Shown: positions 11,191 to 22,267 of the stretch, one piece after another
Position numbering within the stretch: the first letter of the stretch is position 1
Layout: each line of letters begins with the position of its first letter
Assembly: GCA_031772625.1 (NCBI GenBank)
Contig: CM062814.1
Span: 365,587,750-365,651,749, forward strand
DNA from: Pinus tabuliformis
Taxonomy: Eukaryota; Streptophyta; Pinopsida; Pinales; Pinaceae
DNA: 64,000 bases
Direction: 5' to 3'
Position numbers and translations under genes: made by a program
Notes under the pieces: generated by a model
What the model saw: only the letters and a program-made list of their open reading frames with translations
Database searches by the model: none
Told to the model about the DNA's origin: nothing

Positions 11191-11462
11191 AATTATCTCC
11201 GTTTGAGGTGCATGCTAACCCATTAGAAAGATCTATGTGAGGACTACGAAGAAAAATATGAATTTAGTCAGAAAATAGTTAGCAGTAGATTTCCATAAAA
11301 AAACGTCGTTTAGGGCCTCAAAACGGCTCAAGAAGATTAGGACCTGAAAAACTCGTAAAAATAGTAAACTGTGCTACAATTAAGGAAACCAAAAAACTAA
11401 AAGAAGCAATGGTGGTGGTCCAAGATGAATTGGTGGGTGGCCACCAATGTCTACCTGGATCA
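11191..11462 (-). repeat. Truncated LTR shared by C2 (3') and C1 (5')
   Basis: 272 bp match the first part of the C2 5' LTR (16,421-16,688). At 11,190/11,191 the sequence jumps to gag corresponding to C2 position 15,732, so 688 bp (rest of the LTR, primer-binding site and gag N-terminus) are missing relative to C2. Confidence 0.75.
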
Positions 11463-11475
11463 TTCCTCCCCCCTT
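11463..11475 (-). other. Polypurine tract of element C2
   Basis: The minus strand reads AAGGGGGGAGGAA immediately before the LTR start TGATCCAGG, the canonical position for plus-strand priming during reverse transcription. Confidence 0.8.
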
Positions 11476-14400
11476 AGGAAGCAATGTTCCCCATTGCGTT
11501 GAGTTCCTCCATGAGATGAGGAAACTTTTGCTGAACTTGGTCCCTAGTCAGCCACTTGCGCTGGTGAAGGAGTTGGCCTGCTTTGACAACTCGATACAGT
11601 TGGATATTCTGCTGGCAAGTGTGCTTGATCTGTGTGTCCATGATCTGATCAGTTTCAGCTTGTTCCATGCAATCTTGATTTAACTCTGAGGGTGTGAGCT
11701 GTTCTGCAATGTCAGATGTGTCTAGTAATGGTGGAAAGTATGGCCGAAGTCAGTCCACATTAAACACTGGGTGTAGACCAAGGAATGGGGGAATGCTAAG
11801 GTCAAATGCATTATCTCCCATAGCCTTGGTAATGGTGTAAGGACCATATCGGAGTGGTCTGAGTTTCCTATAGGCTATGGTAAGGTGTCCCTTTTACAAA
11901 TGCAACAGGACTTTGTCACCGACCTGAAACTTGTGTGGAACCCGATGTTGATCATGTCACTTCTTGTACTTGGCATTTGATTTCTCCATAATATCATGGA
12001 CCTGTTATTGAATATGTTGGATGTGCTCAATGGAGTTGTTTTCCTTATTTATTTGGGACTAGAGATGAGCCGAATCTGCATGAGTAGCTATAAATGGAAT
12101 GGCCACATCAATGGGACATAGTGGCTGGAATCCCAAGCCCACCTAAAAAGGGTTGTGGCCAGTCGAGCTATAGAGAGCCCAGTTGTAGCTATGCTGAGCA
12201 TACAGGAGGCTCTCATCCCATGTGCTTGGATGCTTTGAGTTGTACATGAGTAGAAAGTGTATAATCATCCTGTTGACAACCTCTATCTAGCTATCAGTTT
12301 GAGGATGGAAGGTTGTGGACTTAGTGAGTTTGGTGTCCAGTATCGACCAAAGACTGGACCAAAATGTACTGAGGAACTTTCTATCCCGATTTGAGATGAT
12401 AGACTATGCAATACCAAAGTGTACCCACACTCGTTCAAAGAAGAGTTTAGCAGTGGATTCCGCTGTGATATTCTTCTTGCAGGCCGCCATAATGGCCATC
12501 TCCGAGAACCCGTCGATGACCACAAGAAAAAGGTCGTTTCCATGTTTAGTGGAAGGAAGGCCTGACATATAATCCATGGAGATGCATTCCCAAGGTCGAC
12601 TAGGGGTAGGCAGTGGGGTATAGAGGCCTTGCTTCTTGATGATCAATTTGACAATGGCACAGGTAGTGCATGATCTGATGTACTTCCCAGCATCTTGTTG
12701 AATATTCGGCCAATAGAAATACTTTTGTAGTACTGCCACCATTTTCTTGACCCCGAAATGCCAGCATCTCAAGTGTAGTGTTATTCCCAAATCATCTTGG
12801 CACGCTCGCTTGAAGGAACAAAAAGGTGACCCAGGTGGCATAACAGGGCATCCCGGAGGTGAAAATATGGAACATTTTACCCTCCAAGAGTGTCTGGTAT
12901 GTGTGGCCAAATTCTGGGCCACTTTTGTAGAGAAGTGTCCAATGAGAAGTCTCGTACCCACAAGAGTTGAGCACGGTGGTTAATGCCATGATCGGTGGTC
13001 GACTGAGGCAATATGCAACATTGTTGGTGCTTCCCTTCTTATACTTGATATTCGAATGGAACTGTTGCAGGTATGTGGACCACTTCTAATGGTAATCATT
13101 CTGTAATTTCCCTTGGGTCTGTATGAATTACAGGGGTCAGTGATCTGTGTGGATGAACTTTTCCTTCCCCAAGATGTAATGCTTCCATTGTTGGCAGACT
13201 TGCACAATGGAATACATCTCTTTGTCATAAGTGGGATACTTCCAGACTGTGTCTGAAAGTGTCTTACTGTGATATGCCACTGGATTCCCATGTTGAGTAA
13301 GGACTACCCCAATAGCATAATCAGAGGCATCTATCTCAACTTGAAATGGTTGTTTCAAGTCTAGTAATGCGAGCACTGGTGCTGAGCAGAGGCGATATTT
13401 CAACTCTGCGGATGCCTTCTGTTGAGATTGAGACCAAAAGAATTTTTCTTTCTCTCCTCACTTAGTGACTTGACTCAAGGGCCATGTGATATGAGAAAAT
13501 CCCAACACGAACCTGCGGTAGAAGTTGGCAAGACATAGAAAGCTGTGAAGCTCTATTAAAGTGGTTGGAGATGGACAATCCCAAATGACTTGGATCTTGG
13601 CTGGATCCACATGCACCCCCTGTTCATCAATAATGTATCCGAGATACTGAACCTGGGTCATGTCAAAAGTTCATTTCTCCAAATTGGCACATAACTTGTG
13701 TTGCTTCAGTGTTTGGAGAACCTGCCAGATGTGGTGGAGGTGCTCTTCCCAACTCTGGATGAAGATCAGGATGTCATCCAAGTATACCACTACAAATGAC
13801 TTGGTGAATGGCAACAAGATGTCATCCATTAGCCTCATGAAGGTTGAAGGAGCATTCATCAATCCAAAAGACATAACTAACCATTCTAAAAGACCCTTCT
13901 TGGCTTTGAAGGCAGCCTTCCACACATCGGAGGATTCGATTGGTACCTGGTGATATCATGACTTCAAACCAATCTTGCTGAAATATGTTGCCCCCTTCAA
14001 TTGGTCCAGGAGGTCATCAATCTGTGGGATCGGGTACCTATTATGAACAGTGATCTTGTTTAGTGCCTAATAGTAAATACAGAGTCTCCAAGTCCCATCT
14101 TTCTTCTGTACCAACACGATCAGGCTCCCACAGGGTGATGAACTCAAATGGATGTGACCTTTTTGCAACAGCTCCTGAATCTAGCTCTTGATTTCATCAT
14201 TCTCCAAAATGGAGTGCCGTTAGATTGGTCCATTGGGCAGTGGTGCACCTGGGGTCAGATCGATGGAGTGCTTCACCTGACAGTGCAGAGGAACCCCTAT
14301 GTCCTCGTACTCCTCCACGACTTTGTCTATCTATAGTTATCATGTGGAGGAATCTTGTTTGGAGGTCGTGGCCACCATCTTCTTCTTCCTTGAGGGCGTA

Positions 14401-14830
14401 TCATCAGGAAAATAAATTTCCCATTTTTGGAAATGAGCTTACTGAATTGTTTTGTAGTAACCAAAGAGATGGTGGTAGGCGATGCTACCTTCGATATCCT
14501 GTACAACTTTTTTCACAATGTAACAATAACAACACAGGGCCTTGATTCATACACAAAATGCCGCTTCCGCAAGTGTGGTTGTCCTAATAATACATCACAA
14601 ACTTCAAGGGGAGTAATGTCACAAAATACCTCATCCGTGAAGGGCTCGATGTTTTATGGAAGGTGACACTGCTAGCTCACGCAAAGGTCCAGTCATTGGT
14701 GAAGCCACCCGATGGTGTACGGTTGTGGATGTGTTGTGGTCAGTAAGCCCAACTGCTTCACGACCTCTACTGAAATGAGGTTCTTTTGGCTCCCTCTGTT
14801 CACAATGAGCTATAGTGGGGAGCCCTTTAC
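11466..14830 (-). pseudogene. Pol of element C2: protease, RT, RNase H, integrase, chromodomain-like tail
   Basis: Protease near 14,830-14,520 shows NRGSQKNLIS where D(S/T)G is expected. RT spans about 14,260-13,440: the open piece 13,925-13,671 has FGLMNAPSTF and an intact YLDD (about 13,784-13,773), and 13,661-13,458 follows. RNase H is in 13,403-13,137 (VEIDASDYAIG). Integrase starts in 12,961-12,404 with a His/Cys zinc region (C..C in RSCTTC) and core SMDYMSGLP; further on the second catalytic Asp site reads SNRDRKF. A GPY module (RYGPYTI) lies near 11,850. The piece 11,668-11,474 (QLYRVVKAGQLLHQRKWL) resembles a divergent chromodomain. Frameshifts separate most pieces, so it is not functional. 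Confidence 0.75.
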
Positions 14831-16020
14831 CCACATCTGGGAGTGGAAGAGACACTCCTCCTCCTCTGGATCTTTGGGTTCCTCATTCTTGATCTTCGTG
14901 GTGGCAACGGTGGCATTGGGCTCCGCATTGATAATTTGCTTCCTTTTGTGACTCCCCTTGTCGGGTTTTGACTCAGAGTTGGAACATGCATCGGATTCTG
15001 AAACCTTTAGCTCGGCTACCAGTGACTTCTTGGCCCGACACCCACTTGTGTTGTGAGTGGAGCTCTTATGAAACTCACAGAACTTTCCTCTATCCCTTTT
15101 CAGCTTCACAGCACTGTTCTTTGCTTGCATCTTTGGTGGCTCTTCTTGGGCCACCCCGCCTTGGCTTCATCCTTTGTTCTACGGTTTGGGGGCACCTTTC
15201 CCATGCTTTGGATTTGTAGATCCAAAGTCTCATTTCTTCTGTTTAAACTTTTTCTCGACCTTGATGGCATATCGGTATGCCATGTCGAGCGAGGAGATGT
15301 TCAAGAATTCTATTTTTTCCTGGATGTACTTGTGCAGGAAGCTGTAGTATTTGAGTACCAAATGCTGCTTCAAATCCTTGATAACCAATTTGTGTGAAAG
15401 GTATCAAAAATATTGGAAAACTCTGGCACGTCTTGGTCCCTTCCCTGCTGCAGCATGGTCCACTTTATGTATTGATCCTCATACCTTCCGACAGGGTAGT
15501 ACTATTCCCTGATGGCATCACAGAATGAATTCCAAGTGGGTGTGGCTGAAAATAGTGAGCCTGTACTTTCATCCTTCTACTCGCAATAGGTTTCCCACCA
15601 GCCCTTGACATGGGGGGCTGCTTTGAGAAGAGCGTAAATAATCTTTTCTCGACTAGAAAAATCGTGAACAGAAAAATAATCCTCTAGCAGATTTAACCAT
15701 TTATCGACGACATCTATGTGTATCTGACCCTCGAATATGGGAATTTCAAAATTAACTTGTACCGTAAATGGTATGGCATTTCACAAGTAGCTGTTGGAAG
15801 CCGATGTGCTGCTCCTGGGTAGCCGTTGAAGGATCTGGGCAAAGATTTCCATCATCACGTTCCTTTGTCGCTCAAGGGCTTCTTAGAGCACGATTTTGAT
15901 AGGATTTCCTAACTCCTTGACTTTCTTTTCATCTGCTACGGGAGGCCATCAGGATTTGTGAGGCTGGTCTTGCAAAGGTTCGACCTTTTCAAGCCCTAAT
16001 TCCTTATATCCTGACCTCAT
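14830..16020 (-). pseudogene. Gag of element C2
   Basis: An ATG at 16,018-16,020 starts a recognisable but broken frame. Motifs on the minus strand include a capsid block with FEGQIHIDVVDKWL, then YEDQYIKWTMLQQGRDQD, then a knuckle CEFHKSSTHNTSGC near 15,040-15,085. An open C-terminal piece spans 15,154-14,810. Several in-frame stops occur. This copy keeps the N-terminal part that C1 lost. Confidence 0.75.
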
Positions 16021-16058
16021 TGAGGACATGCAAAGAAAAATAGAGAAAAAAGGAGACT

Positions 16059-16070
16059 GCTATGATACCA
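16059..16070 (-). other. Primer-binding site of element C2 (tRNA-iMet type)
   Basis: The minus strand reads TGGTATCATAGC, one mismatch from the standard plant tRNA-iMet site TGGTATCAGAGC, directly after the LTR. Confidence 0.75.
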
Positions 16071-16071
16071 C

Positions 16072-16688
16072 TAATCTAGATATAAATAGGAACTCAACAA
16101 ATTATAGATATAACCATAAACACATAGATGCATTGGAAATAATACTTCATTTCATTAATGTAAAAGGCTGAAATATGCTTACAAACAGAAATGGACATAA
16201 ACCAGCTAGGGTGATGGTATCTTATCTTTGAGAAGAGATGTTGCGGCTACATGCCCCTGAACTGCCTTAAAATGAGGCTCAAGGGCCATTTTATTATTGA
16301 ACAATAAGAGAAAACCCTAAACAGCCAAAACCATAACCCGAGGAGGTGTAACACCAAGAGTTTATTGACCCTGTTAGGGTGAGTTGGACAGGCAACTTCC
16401 TGAGGTTGTGACTTGGTCACATTATCTTCATTTGACACGCATGATAACCCATTGGAAAGATCTCTTCGAGGACTACGACAAAAAATACGATTTTAGTCAG
16501 GAAATCGTTGGTGGTAGACCTCCAAAAAAATGTCGTTTAGGCCTCAAAACAGGTCTAGAAGTTTAAGAAGAAAAAAATTGCTAAAAATAGTAACCTATGT
16601 TACAATTAAGGAAACTAAAAACTTGAAAGAAGCAATGGTGGGGGTCCAAGTGAAATTGGCGGGTGGCCACCAATATCCACCTGGATCA
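16072..16688 (-). repeat. 5' LTR of element C2 (about 617 bp)
   Basis: The outer end on the minus strand is TGATCCAGG, the same as the start of the truncated 3' LTR next to its polypurine tract, which fixes it. The inner end reads GATTA next to the primer-binding site; with TGATC at the outer end, a GATCA inner end with one transition is likely. Positions 16,421-16,688 match 11,191-11,462. Confidence 0.7.
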
Positions 16689-17389
16689 ACTCATGAATGG
16701 AATTTAGATTTAGCACCATGCTTATGAGTGATGTTCACCTCTTTCTGGTAATGCTTGCATTTGGAGTCTCTCAACTTTCCATCTCTCATGCTTTTCGATT
16801 GGCCACGTACAATGTGTGAGATTTATTGTTTTTAATAGATTAAGATTTATTGCTTTCATAGATTAAGATTTATTGCTTTCATATATTTTCCTGTATGAGA
16901 GGTTAAGAGTGATTGTTTTTATTTTCTTTCATATATTTTCATGTGTGAGAGGTTAAGAATGATTGTTTTTTCTTTCATTTCATATCATGTGGTTTTGATT
17001 ATTCATTTCATAGGATCTTAATTTGATAATGCACACATGATCCCTTAGATTAGATTTCATTTCATACAATTTCAATTCCTGCAGGTGTGGTAGATTAAGA
17101 TTTCAATTCCTGCAAGTGTGGTAAATTAAGATTTCATTCCTGCAAGTTCGATAGATTAAGATTTCAATTCCTGCAAGTGTGGTAGATTAAGATTTCAATT
17201 CCTGCAAGTGTGATCGATTAAAATAGGTGAAATTGATTGTTGAATTAGAATAGGTGAAATTGTTTTGTTTTATTTGGTTTTATAGTTAGATTGATCTAAA
17301 CTAAAATTTAATTTATAGCATATACAGTGCACGCACGCTTCATAAGTTTATGAAACCCACGGGTTAACAATTAAATGATAAGTAATTAA
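16689..17389. other. Flank of C2, unclassified AT-rich DNA
   Basis: No coding seen. It holds short direct repeats (agattaagatttattgctttcat at about 16,841-16,880; a tttcatatattttc...gagaggttaag block twice at 16,875-16,965) and the 31-bp minisatellite listed separately. The first five bases, actca, are the candidate target-site copy of C2. Confidence 0.4.
17071..17225. repeat. 31-bp minisatellite, about 4.6 units
   Basis: Head-to-tail units built on gtgtggtagattaagatttc followed by aattcctgcaa, with a few substitutions and one 1-bp deletion. There are no spacers between units, so it is not a CRISPR-type array. Confidence 0.85.
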
Positions 17390-20083
17390 TTTTCCTCAAC
17401 TGGGGAAAACCATCTGACAAATTTGTCCTTTGTCATTAAGGTACGATCCAACAAAGAAACTATCCTCTATACAAGATTCCAAAGAAATAAATCCAAATTC
17501 TTTGTCACTACATAGGTTGCAAGAAGAAAGAAGAATTAGGCTTTCTAACAAAATAATTCATTCTTTACAAACCAACCAAAATTTTATGAGCACCAATAGA
17601 GGAAGCGAATGAAATACACGAGCACCAATAGAGGAAGCGAATGAAATACACGCTCAAGAATATCAAAATGAAAAAGCTTCCAAATACTTGGATCCATAAA
17701 AAAATTAACAACTTTAGCGAAACCAAACGAAATATTAGGCAATTACATTGAAAAGGATAAAATCCTTAAAAAACACTTATCCCATCAAACATGCAAATAA
17801 TCAAATTTAAAATTCCATAAAATATCCTTCGCAAAAATTTAAAAAAAAATTCAAAAACATTCACATTCTTGAAAGAAAAATCGTTGTCTTAAAACATCAT
17901 TTGAACTAACAATCCTTGCAAAATAACTTTACGCAAAAATAAAAATAAAAATAAGAAAACAACATGATATTGGCAATATGGCAAAAACATTGTGCATCAG
18001 GGTCAGGCTCCCCTCCAACTAACTTCTACACAACACCATTCTAACTTTCGACTACCCAACTAACTTCAGCTTTGATCAGCAGTATAATATTCGTTTTTTT
18101 CAATTTCCATGCCAACAATCATTTTCTCTTACTTTCATCTACTTAAACATCTAAACTATCATATCAAACATGCTATAAAAATATCCTTTGCAAACATTTG
18201 TTAAAAAAATATCTTTTTTAGAATAACATTATATTAATACATTTACAAAGAAATATCCATTCTTGAGAAAAAAAACTCGTTTTCGTTTTCTTACATATTT
18301 TCAACTAGCATTTCTTGAAAATTAATACCACCGACAAAAAAAAATTCAAAAATATGATTTTACAAGTATGTTGAAAATGTTGTGCACTGGGGTCGACCTC
18401 CACTCAAGCTAGCTTCTATGCAACACCATCCCAACTGTAGATTGCCCATATCTCCTAAGCTCCAACCAGTAATGCAATATTATTTTTTTCGATTTCTGTG
18501 CCAACAATCATTTTTTCTTACTTTCATATTTTTAAACATGAAAATTATCATATTAAATGTTCTTAGAAGTATCCTTCTCAAATATTTAAAAAAATAACAT
18601 CGTATTAAGACAATTTGGAAAAAAATTAAATATTTTTTTCTAGAAAAATATAATTTATCTTTTTCAAACAACTTTTCAACCATAACTTCTTTGAAATTAA
18701 CATTTCCCTAAAAAGGAAATACAAAAAACAAAAACACTATATCAACACTATTCAAACAAAAAAAATCCATTTCTGAAACTCATTTTTCCTTTTAAACATC
18801 TTTTCATCTAACAATTCTTGCAAAACAACATTGTTGAAAAAAACAATTAAAAAAAATTACAAGTACGATGAAAACATTGTACTCTAGGGTTGGCCTCCAC
18901 ACCAAATAAATTCTATGCAACACAATCCTAACCTCTAGCCACCTTAATGTTTTCACCTCCTACGACCAATAAAAAAAATATTTTATCAATATTTGTGCCG
19001 CTAATAGACCTCTGACCACCTTACTGTCTTCACCTTCAGCCACCAATAAAATTTCCTTTTATCGATATTTGTGCCACCAATTATATTCTCTTACTTTAAA
19101 CTTTTTAAACATGCAAAATTTCATATTAGACATGATCAAAAGTATCATTCGCAAAACATTTATTAAAGCAAAAAACTATTTTTTAAAAAATAACATTTTA
19201 TTAAGACAATTTGAAAAAAAATTAATTTTCTTAAGAAAAAAAAACATTTCTCTTTTAAAACATATTTTCAACTAACAATTCTTCAAAAATAGCATTTGTC
19301 ATAAAAAAACATTGCACGCCGACTACATTTCACGTTGGGGTCGGCCTACTCTCCAACTAACTTTGATCCAAGAGCATCTCACCTTCGAATTAACCAACTG
19401 ACTTCACCTCTCACCACCAATTCACTGTAACACCTTCTATGTCAGGGTTAGCGTCACGACTTTAAGCAAATCGTGTGTATTTCCATCTTGCCTTTCGCCT
19501 ACCCCACTGAGTTCACCTCTGATTGTGTTTGAAAGATTGTTTCTCTGTTTTTTTTTCACACCTATCACTTTCCTCTAATTTGTTGTAATTGCATATATTT
19601 GAATTAAACCTTCCCGGATGTCACTTTGTTCGACCCCATCTCCATGTGCATATTTTTTCTCTTCAGAAACCTTTTAAGAAAAAATTCCTCCTTTCTGATT
19701 TTTGTTGTGTAATCTCTTCTTCGCACCCTCCTTACACTGCATATCTCAAACTTACATCTGTTTACAAATAAAGAACTTCCATTTGATGTTGTTTCTCATA
19801 ATTTGAAACATAAATTCTTTTTTTTTCCTTTTGACAAGACATTACATAACAAAAAAAATGTGAATCTTCTAAACAAATCATAACAAATTCAATATATAAA
19901 CAAACACACAATTCCTTCTCTTACTCAATAGCTAATAGAAGATGACAATTTTTTCTGACAAGATTCCCTGCAAATTCAACAAGATAGCCAATGATTGTTT
20001 TGCATCTAGTCACTACAAGAAAAACACTACAATGATCACCAATAGATTGACACCTTTACCAATTTGCAGACTCATTCTATGCT

Positions 20084-20630
20084 TTTTAAATGATGAGTCC
20101 ATATAGGTGGAGTATATTGAAAAGTGTGTGGAATGACCTGTTAAAACCCAACATTTCAGACTTCAAAGTGAGTCCAGCATTAGGGGAATGCCTGATATCT
20201 TGAGACGATTTAATGAAAAGGAGCTAGTGAGTTATATGTATTTATTTTTAACTGAATAAGTTTTTATGAATGACTTAGTCGGCTTAATGTTATTATGATT
20301 ATTATATTAATTAATCTAATATGTAATAATGTATATAATCTTTATTTAAAATTTAGTATTTAATCTAATATATTTTCTTATTAGCTTATGTAGGAAGTTT
20401 ACTTATTATATGTAGTGAAAGGATTATTTAAAAAATTAATTATTTAGTTATCATGATATGAGGTAGAGTACATGCTTATCATTTATTAGCATATGGATTT
20501 TTGCATATAACCATTATTGTAAATATTTAAATATTTAATATTTAATCTAATGTATTTTATTAGCTTATGTAGTTTATGTAGTTTATTGATGGTTATAAGA
20601 TGTTATGGGAGGAATTTAATTATCATATGG
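20084..20630. mobile_element. 547-bp insertion in copy 1, unclassified
   Basis: Absent from copy 2 at the equivalent place (about 54,735-54,745). It is flanked by a near-perfect 9-bp duplication, ttctatgct at 20,075-20,083 and ttctatgtt at 20,631-20,639. I see no clear terminal inverted repeat. It is AT-rich with an internal direct repeat (tatttaatctaat...ttagcttatgtag near 20,370 and 20,538). The 9-bp duplication would fit a Mutator-type element, but without inverted ends the class is open. Confidence 0.5.
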
Positions 20631-20968
20631 TTCTATGTTATTAGTATACTGAGCCGAGGCAACCCAAGAGAAAAAAGTCTTTTTCAATAAAACTACAATC
20701 ATATGTTTTGTGTAATTATGCAACCAGTCACCTCTTTCTCTATCTGCACACAGTCCCCTGATCTTTCTCCATGCTCATTCCCATCATGTATATTGTATTG
20801 CAAAAAATATATCCCTCTACCGCAATTACAAATCTGAACAATCACATTTGAAGAATACTAATCTAGACTAGCAATACAGAACAAAACTCAACTAAGAAAC
20901 ACCAAAAAAAAAAATATTCTTTGATCTTTAAAACACTAATCTTCTGTTCAACAGTAAAACATCTCATT

Positions 20969-21146
20969 TCATAAGGTGGCATTTTCTCTTGGCATGTCAT
21001 GCTCGTCACCACGCCCACCCTTAGATTTTATATGAACCTTCGATCCTTTGCGGTCATGTTTCCATGCCTCTTCAAATTCACTCTTATCACAATCGTCCAT
21101 GGAGATCTTAGATGAAGAATATTTTGTGAACAGTCGATCCTGGCCC
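20969..21146 (-). pseudogene. Possible terminal exon remnant, copy 1
   Basis: A minus-strand frame ending at a stop near 20,969 reads through SSSKISMDDCDKSEFEEAWK. Copy 2 has the same frame open at about 55,070-55,245 with many substitutions (SSSKISMDGCNDRHFEEAWK) and the same stop position. Upstream in both, TTTATCAAG could be a splice acceptor. I do not recognise the protein. Shared openness in two diverged copies suggests it was coding before duplication, but the piece is short. Confidence 0.3.
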
Positions 21147-21210
21147 TTGATAAATATATAAAAAATAAAACTATGTCGATGGACTTGCAACGTGAGTTGA
21201 AATAGATATG

Positions 21211-21796
21211 CCTATCAGTGCAAAATGTTTCAATCTTTGTCCAATTGCAACTTTCCCAAACTCAAAATTTTATCTTTTTAAGGGACGAAACAAATGTTGA
21301 ACCATTGTTTACAGGACAAACCGATTGGCTCCCATTAAATTCTAATTTTATACACTATATGTCATGGATAGGAACAAAAGAAAAACCCCACTACTTTCTT
21401 ATAACATCCAACCATTATATATTGTAGCCATACAAAGGGTTCAACATAACCTTTTTCTAAATATAGCCAAAATAATTTCCCTTTGTGAAAGATAACCTCA
21501 TTTGGGGGTGTTACACCACCAAAAGGGGGTTCCGTCCTTCTCCAAACCATGTTTATACTAATGCAAATAAAAAATGTGATTCCATGTTTTTGTACACATG
21601 TTTAAGCACAACCCAATAATTTTTTCACGGACTAAATTTCTCCAACACAAAGAAGAATCCCCACTCTCCAACACGCAGAATCCTAATATTTCTAAAGGTT
21701 TTTGTGAAAGGGTTTACTATGAAATAATTTTTTAATGCAAATACCCTCCAGGCACAATGAATAGAACCATTGATCCAACTGTGTATTGAATTTTGT
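21211..21796. other. Spacer between copy 1 and copy 2
   Basis: About 590 bp without a match in the rest of the window and without recognisable coding. A short block near 21,498-21,530 (gggggtgttacaccaccaaaa) is weakly palindromic. Nothing else seen. Confidence 0.4.
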
Positions 21797-22267
21797 ACCT
21801 AGAGTTTGGAAAAGGGAAAACCAACCGACAGATCTATCCTTTGTCATTAAGGTAATATCTAATAAAGAAACTATCCTTGATAGTAGATGCCAAAAAAATA
21901 AATCCAAATTCTTTATTGCTACATCGGTTGCAAGAAGTAAGAAAAATCTAACTTTCCAACAAAATACCCTATTCTTTACAAAGCAACCAAAATTTTATGA
22001 GCACCAATAGAGGAAGCCAATGAAATACAAGCTCAAGAATCTCAAATGGAAAAAAAAGAATCCAAATACTTGGATCCATTTGAAAATGAACAACGTTCCT
22101 GAAACCAAACCAAATATTAGATGTGATGTTACAAAGGATAAAATCCTTAAAAAATACTTATCCCATCAAACAAGCAAATAATTATATTTAAAATGTCATA
22201 AAATATCTTTCACAAACATTTGAAAACAATTTCAAAAATATTCACATTCTTGAAAAAAAATCTTTCT
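21797..22267. repeat. Duplicated segment, copy 2, left part
   Basis: Corresponds to 17,390-17,880 of copy 1. It stops where the LTR of element D begins and resumes after it at 52,298, as shown by alignment of the flanks with copy 1 near 17,880-17,900. Confidence 0.7.

Larger units (their letters stand above)
9687..11462 (-). mobile_element. Element C1: chromovirus-like Ty3/gypsy element, 5' part
   Basis: In minus-strand order: a truncated LTR (11,191-11,462) shared with C2, a gag lacking its N-terminal region, a protease region and the start of the linker to RT, where element B interrupts it at 9,687. Sequence is closely parallel to C2 throughout (for example 9,690-10,700 against 14,225-15,260). 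The rest of pol should lie beyond B, left of the window. Confidence 0.7.
11191..16688 (-). mobile_element. Element C2: chromovirus-like Ty3/gypsy element, full span with truncated 3' LTR
   Basis: In minus-strand order: 5' LTR 16,072-16,688, primer-binding site, gag, protease, RT, RNase H, integrase with GPY module and a chromodomain-like tail, polypurine tract at 11,463-11,475, then a 3' LTR of which only 272 bp remains (11,191-11,462). Many stops and frameshifts. The clade call rests on the iMet primer site, the CX2HX4HX4C gag motif and the GPY-containing integrase end. Confidence 0.75.
17390..21210. repeat. Duplicated segment, copy 1
   Basis: Matches copy 2 (21,797-22,267 plus 52,298-55,310) in the same order and orientation. 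Examples: 17,450-17,620 against 21,860-22,030; 17,970-18,120 against 52,370-52,540; 19,420 against 54,090; 20,640-21,200 against 54,740-55,300. Within it a motif around gggtc(g/a)gcct(c/a)c, followed by caactaacttctatgcaacaccatc, recurs at about 18,000, 18,380, 18,880 and 19,330, suggesting older internal duplication. It lacks the D and SINE insertions of copy 2 and carries a 547-bp insertion of its own. No intact gene. Confidence 0.7.

Noticed and set aside
17071..17225. CRISPR-like array
   Set aside because: Repeats are directly adjacent without spacers, and the context is a plant retrotransposon region.
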